From CAZXCQ01 sp964639275 (GTDB lineage: Bacteria > Desulfobacterota > DSM-4660 > Desulfatiglandales > Desulfatiglandaceae), in assembly GCA_964639275.1 (NCBI GenBank), contig CAZXCQ010000054.1, positions 1-25,686 of the forward strand: a stretch of DNA of 25,686 nucleotides. The letters run 5' to 3'. Every line of letters begins with the position of its first letter. Position 1 is the first letter of the stretch. Shown piece after piece: positions 22,225 to 25,686 of the stretch. The notes beneath the pieces are model-generated. The model was not told where the DNA came from. It was given only the letters and a program-made list of their open reading frames with translations, and made no database searches. The translations under genes and the position numbers were made by a program.

Positions 22225-22356
22225 GATTGGGCCACGTTTCGGCCTGTTACGGGGCAGGCCGTCAAACATCATGTTGGCCCACCCTCTTCCGCCGACGATC
22301 CTCCAAAGGAGTGGCCGGAATGGGCTAGCCAGACGGAGGAAATTGAGACAGCTCAA

Positions 22357-22647
22357 ATGAAGATCAGGATAAAAGGGTTTCTGACCGTAAGAGAGGCAAT
22401 GGATAACCGGCCTTTTGTAGACATGGAGGCCGAGGGCCTTACCCTCAGGGGGGTCTTAGACAGACTGGCAGATGAATACGGGAAGAATTTCAGCAACCTC
22501 ATCTTTGATCCCGCGACAGGCGAGGTGCGAAACCTTTATCAGATCCTGGTAAATTCTCGTCACTACAAATTCCTTCCAGGCCGGCTGGATACCCGGTTGA
22601 GCGAGGGCGATGTGGTAGTGATCATCCCACCGGTGGCAGGGGGATAG
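22357..22647 (+). CDS. MoaD/ThiS-like sulfur-carrier protein
   Basis: The 96-residue product from the ATG at 22357 has the beta-grasp pattern MKIRIKGFLTVREAM and ends VVVIIPPVAGG. The C-terminal Gly-Gly is the site that is adenylated and thiocarboxylated in MoaD. It is slightly longer than typical MoaD (about 80), with an insertion around LIFDPATGEVRNLYQ, as seen in MoaD-like proteins that accompany AOR-type tungstoenzymes. The role is probably to supply dithiolene sulfur for the pterin cofactor of the AOR-family enzyme. The start is not backed by a good ribosome binding site; GGAGGAAAT lies too far upstream (about 13-16 bases). The frame is open to 22162, but that part is repeat-derived. No MoeB or MoaE gene is in the window. 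Confidence 0.85.
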   Translation: MKIRIKGFLTVREAMDNRPFVDMEAEGLTLRGVLDRLADEYGKNFSNLIFDPATGEVRNLYQILVNSRHYKFLPGRLDTRLSEGDVVVIIPPVAGG

Positions 22648-22699
22648 GGCGAGGCGGTGGCCTTCGTGGTGAGGCCGCGTCAAAGTCTGGCATGTTTGC

Positions 22700-22745
22700 A
22701 GTCGACGATAGACATGTGAGGGCATATGTAGCCGACAATCGATAG
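22700..22745. promoter_or_regulatory. Two operator-like sites before the acyl-CoA ligase operon
   Basis: AGTCGACGATAGACA (22700-22714) and AGCCGACAATCGATA (22730-22744) match 12 and 11 of the 15 bases of the palindrome at 18862-18876 and have the same orientation, 30 bp apart (about three helical turns). They lie 17-62 bases before the ATG at 22762. No clear -35/-10 pair was identified around them. Confidence 0.5.
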
Positions 22746-22761
22746 TATTTGGGAGAATGAC

Positions 22762-23946
22762 ATGCGGTTATTGGAGTGCGAATCCAAGGACATTCTAAGG
22801 GCATACGGAATTTCAACGCCAAGGGGTCAATTGGTTTCAGGCCCAGCAGATGTTGAATTCGACGGACCGGCCATGCTCAAGGTCCAGATCCCTCTGGGCG
22901 GACGGGGAAAGACCGGCGGAATCATGGAGGCGTCGAGCAAAGACGAAATGATATTGGGGGTTGAACGCCTTTTGTCAACCCCTGTGAGAGGGTACACGTC
23001 CACGAAGATCCTCGTCGAGGAAAAGATAGCGATTGCCCGGGAATTTTTCATGGCCGTGGTCTATGACACGGTCTCAAAAGGTCCTGTGGCCGTATTCTCC
23101 CAGGAGGGAGGAGTCGATATAGAGGAACTGGCCCTCACTCGGCCTGAGAAGGTGCATAAAGAACTGTTTTCGACACGCCGGAGGCTCCCCCAATATCGTG
23201 CCAGGGAAATCATCTCTGAGGCCGACATCTCCGGAAGAATGCTGCTGGGTCTGGGTTCTGTCCTGTCAAATCTTGCCGAGGTCTTTTTGGACCGTGATGC
23301 AACAGTGGCGGAGATCAATCCACTGGCCCTGACCCAGGAAGGAAAGCTGATTGCACTCGACTGCCACATAGAGATAGACGATGATGCCCTTTTTCGTCAC
23401 AAGGATCTGGCCGAAATGGAGAAGGATCATAACCGTTATTCGGGTGGCAGGAGCAGCACCGAATTTGAACGAAAGGCAGCTGAAATAGACGGCCTTGATC
23501 ATAGAGGGGTAGCGGGTCGCATGATCGAGTTTGACGGTTCCCTGGGGTTGGTTATAGGGGGGGGTGGTGCATCCCTCACGGCCTTTGACGCCATCAGACA
23601 TCACGGCGGAAGCCCCGCCAATTATTGTGAAATCGGGGGCAACCCCTCGGTGCTCAAGGTCAAGGAATTGATCAAACATATCCTTTCAAAGCCGGGTGTC
23701 GAGAAGATTGCCGTAATTATGAATGTTGTCAGCAACACCCGGGTGGATCTGGTGGCCCGAGGGGTCGTGAAAGGTATCCTGGAGGCGGGTATGAACCCGT
23801 CGGAGACGGTTGCGGTCTTTCGGGTTCCGGGTGCCTGGGAGGAAGAAGGTTTTAAGATCCTTTCCAAGTACGGGGTGCCATACTGTGACCGGACCGTTTC
23901 GATTGATACGGCGGCCAAGATGGCGGTTGAAAGGACCAGAAACTGA
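22762..23946 (+). CDS. ADP-forming acyl-CoA ligase, beta subunit (SucC-like ATP-grasp)
   Basis: The 394-residue protein has the length and layout of succinyl-CoA synthetase beta. The ATP-grasp N-terminus is MRLLECESKDILRAYGI with LGGRGKTGGI (45-54), and VFSQEGGVDIEELA lies at 111-124. The Mg/ATP residues are N186 (EINPL) and D200 (ALDCHIEID). The C-terminal ligase domain differs from true SucC. The phosphate loop reads GGGGASLTAFD (266-276) instead of NGAGLAMATMD, and the GGIVRCD stretch is VVSNTRVD (322-329). It probably belongs to a SucCD relative acting on another acid. With the alpha subunit it makes ATP from an acyl-CoA, or the reverse. GGGAG lies 7 bases before the ATG. It heads a four-gene operon with two operator-like sites upstream. 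Confidence 0.88.
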   Translation: MRLLECESKDILRAYGISTPRGQLVSGPADVEFDGPAMLKVQIPLGGRGKTGGIMEASSKDEMILGVERLLSTPVRGYTSTKILVEEKIAIAREFFMAVVYDTVSKGPVAVFSQEGGVDIEELALTRPEKVHKELFSTRRRLPQYRAREIISEADISGRMLLGLGSVLSNLAEVFLDRDATVAEINPLALTQEGKLIALDCHIEIDDDALFRHKDLAEMEKDHNRYSGGRSSTEFERKAAEIDGLDHRGVAGRMIEFDGSLGLVIGGGGASLTAFDAIRHHGGSPANYCEIGGNPSVLKVKELIKHILSKPGVEKIAVIMNVVSNTRVDLVARGVVKGILEAGMNPSETVAVFRVPGAWEEEGFKILSKYGVPYCDRTVSIDTAAKMAVERTRN

Positions 23947-23972
23947 CGCAAAGTGAGAAAGAAGAGGGTCAT

Positions 23973-24866
23973 ATGACCATATTAGCAGACCAGGATACAA
24001 GGGTGATCGTCCAGGGGATTACAGGGCGCGAGGCAGCCTCATTTAGCAAAGACATGCTGGACTATGGAACCCAGGTTGTTGCCGGAGTTACCCCGGGTAA
24101 ACAGGGGCAACAGGTCCACGGTGTGCCCGTTTATGACACGGTTCGGCGGGCAGTCAGGGAGCACCCTGCTGACGCCTCTGTCATATCAGTGCCCCCTGCC
24201 ATGGTAAAGGGGGCCGCGCTGGAGGCCCTTGAAAATGGCATAGGCCTTCTTGTTATCGTAAGCGAGCGGGTCCCCAGAAGGGATGTCATAGAACTCCTGG
24301 AGGTGGCCCGGGAGAGAGACGCCCGTGTCATTGGCCCCAATACCCTCGGGCTGATCTCCCCGCATATCGTGAGGCTCGGAATGGCAGGCGGACCGGTTGA
24401 GGATGTCAAAAAGGCCTACATGCCCGGGTATGTGGGAATCGCCTCGAGAAGCGGGGGCATGACCACTGAAATCGCCAATCTCCTGACCACCAATGGGATC
24501 GGGCAGAGTACGTGCATCGGCATTGGCGGGGATCCTGTGGTCGGGTCAAATTTTTTGGACCTGATCCCCCTCTTCGATCGGGACCCGGGGACAAAGGCGG
24601 TGGTCTTGTTCTGTGAGCCCGGGGGCATTATCGAAGAGACCCTCGGCGAGATCGTGGCGACCCAGGATATTTCGCTCCCCATCGTGGCCTTTATTGCCGG
24701 CCGTTTTGTTGATTCCATGCCCGGGGTTCGGTTTGGCCATGCAGCCACTATTGTTGAAGGTGAAAGGGGAACAGCGAAGGGAAAGGCAGAGCGCCTGACA
24801 AGGGCCGGGATCCGGGTGGCCGAGTCGTTTTCCGATATCATACCGATCCTGAAAGAATATCTATAA
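23973..24866 (+). CDS. ADP-forming acyl-CoA ligase, alpha subunit (SucD-like)
   Basis: The 297-residue protein matches SucD in length and order. The CoA-binding Rossmann domain starts DTRVIVQGITGREA (8-21), with VAGVTPGKQGQQVHGVPVYDTV (36-57) and GPNTLGLISP (121-130). The ligase domain follows, with CIGIGGDPVVGSNFLD and FCEPGG. The active-site His that becomes phosphorylated is H256 in FGHAATIVEG, where SucD usually has MGHAGAII. The position equivalent to TEGIP in SucD reads SERVP (97-101), close to the acyl site, so the substrate may not be succinate. The gene follows the beta subunit by 26 bases with GAGGG before its ATG. Confidence 0.9.
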   Translation: MTILADQDTRVIVQGITGREAASFSKDMLDYGTQVVAGVTPGKQGQQVHGVPVYDTVRRAVREHPADASVISVPPAMVKGAALEALENGIGLLVIVSERVPRRDVIELLEVARERDARVIGPNTLGLISPHIVRLGMAGGPVEDVKKAYMPGYVGIASRSGGMTTEIANLLTTNGIGQSTCIGIGGDPVVGSNFLDLIPLFDRDPGTKAVVLFCEPGGIIEETLGEIVATQDISLPIVAFIAGRFVDSMPGVRFGHAATIVEGERGTAKGKAERLTRAGIRVAESFSDIIPILKEYL

Positions 24867-24884
24867 ACGAAGGAGTTCTGAAAT

Positions 24885-25478
24885 ATGGAGCTATCGGAGA
24901 TCCAAGAAAAGATATGGAGCCATGCCAAATCCGATCTTGCAGAAGAGCCGGTTGCCAGCACGGATCATGTTGAGAGAATGACCGCGTGGTGTCAAGAGCT
25001 CGGGCCTGAGGTGGGCGCCGACATGGAAGTTCTGGTGGCAGGAGCGCTTCTACATGACGTGGGTGTGGTTATAGATAGGAAGCGCCATTTTGTGGTTGGG
25101 TGTCACAGGGCAGCCGAAATCCTGAAAGAGGCGGGTTTTCCGCAAGAGAAAATCGATGCGGCCCTCCATGTCCTGGAGGCCCACAGCCGTTATGGTGGCG
25201 CACCCGCTCCTGAGACCGCCGAGGCCAGGGTGGGTCAGGATGCCGACGCCCTGGAATATATCGGGGCTATTGGAATAATTCGCGCCGTGATCCGCGGGCT
25301 CAATGATGGATCTTTTGATGGAAAGATCAGCGGTTTTCCCAAATACCTCCGCTCGGTCTTGGCCAAGGTGGAAGGCACATTTCACACAGAAAAGGCCGGT
25401 GAGCTGGGTCGGTCAAGGGTGGAATACATGAGAACCTTCCTCGAACGTATTGAGAAAGAGCTGAGAATGGAGGCATGA
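24885..25478 (+). CDS. HD-domain phosphohydrolase family protein
   Basis: The 197-residue cytosolic protein has an HD metal site: H28 in TDHVERM, H57-D58 in GALLHDVG, further His at 74 and 100, and the distal Asp at D119 or D121 in GQDADALEYIGAIGIIR. The set of His residues fits small HD proteins of the metal-dependent phosphohydrolase group. It starts 18 bases after the ligase alpha gene with a good AAGGAG. Its place between an acyl-CoA ligase and the next metabolic gene suggests a role linked to that pathway, for example hydrolysis of a nucleotide or CoA-type side product, but no substrate can be named. Confidence 0.8.
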   Translation: MELSEIQEKIWSHAKSDLAEEPVASTDHVERMTAWCQELGPEVGADMEVLVAGALLHDVGVVIDRKRHFVVGCHRAAEILKEAGFPQEKIDAALHVLEAHSRYGGAPAPETAEARVGQDADALEYIGAIGIIRAVIRGLNDGSFDGKISGFPKYLRSVLAKVEGTFHTEKAGELGRSRVEYMRTFLERIEKELRMEA

Positions 25479-25658
25479 GAGGAAATCCTTTATACGGAAC
25501 GGGGTCATCCAGGCCTTTGATGAGAGAGAGGCACAAGGGGGGCAGCCATACGATGAGACCGCAGGTTTATGGATTTTGCCGGTGTGGAAAAGGCCAGATG
25601 CATTATCAGCCTGACCCGGATCATAGAGGCCTTATGAGAAGCAAAAAGAGGGTCGATC

Positions 25659-25686
25659 ATGAGTGAGTTTATTAGAGTGGAAATCG
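25659..25686 (+). CDS. Start of a further operon gene, cut by the window end
   Basis: An ATG at 25659 with GAGGG about 6-7 bases upstream begins MSEFIRVEI and runs off the end. The opening resembles enoyl-CoA hydratase/isomerase family starts, which would suit the operon, but nine residues are too few to decide. The 180 bases before it (25479-25658) hold no gene I can support. Confidence 0.4.

Noticed and set aside
25475..25666. 63-codon frame overlapping the HD gene stop and the next start
   Set aside because: Overlap at both ends looks tempting, but the GGAGG is too close to the ATG, the protein has no family character, and the region is better read as a spacer.

Overview
The window looks like chromosomal DNA from a strictly anaerobic, metabolically versatile bacterium, most likely a member of the Desulfobacterota (former Deltaproteobacteria). 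This is inferred from gene content and was not checked by search: a sigma-54 (NtrC-type) activator next to a soluble PAS hybrid kinase, a tungsten-type aldehyde:ferredoxin oxidoreductase with its own MoaD-like protein, an acyl-CoA dehydrogenase with EtfAB, an ADP-forming acyl-CoA ligase of the SucCD type, and a stand-alone Old Yellow Enzyme with an Fe-S motif. No rRNA, tRNA, CRISPR array, transposase or prophage gene was seen.

Region 1 (1-5435) is regulatory. An NtrC-family regulator (681-2015) is followed by about 0.7 kb of repeat-rich non-coding DNA. That stretch holds a full-consensus sigma-54 promoter (2639-2654) with an NtrC-like dyad about 90 bp upstream of its start point. Next come a frameshifted receiver-domain relic (2731-3207) and a cytosolic PAS-PAS hybrid histidine kinase (3330-5435). 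Two more copies of the same dyad lie upstream of the regulator gene, inside a short, probably broken, secreted-protein reading frame (340-486).

Region 2 (5436-11853) holds unlinked single genes: a large M16C zinc peptidase (5802-8720), an FMN/Fe-S oxidoreductase on the minus strand (8903-10105), and a predicted lipoprotein alpha/beta hydrolase (10423-11853). The hydrolase has a good sigma-70-like promoter framed by an 8-bp dyad.

Region 3 (12015-18644) is entirely on the minus strand. An acyl-CoA dehydrogenase-EtfB-EtfA operon (15090 to 12015) forms an electron-transfer module. A MacA/MacB-like tripartite efflux operon (membrane fusion protein, ATPase, permease; 18644 to 15414) has tightly coupled genes.

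Region 4 (18828-25686) is on the plus strand: AOR-family oxidoreductase, iron-dependent alcohol dehydrogenase, MoaD-like protein, then an ADP-forming acyl-CoA ligase (beta, alpha), an HD-domain protein and the first codons of another gene. A 15-bp palindrome sits over the predicted AOR start point. Two variants of it precede the ligase operon, so both units may answer to one regulator. Together they could interconvert an acyl-CoA, its free acid, the aldehyde and the alcohol, with ATP and reduced ferredoxin as the energy links.

Four copies of an intergenic palindromic element of about 70-95 bp (11856, 15321, 18753, 22131) are scattered through the second half. I found no clearly new defence or mobile system. 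The most informative observations are the sigma-54 circuit, the shared 15-bp operator, the palindromic repeat family and the displaced catalytic base in the acyl-CoA dehydrogenase.
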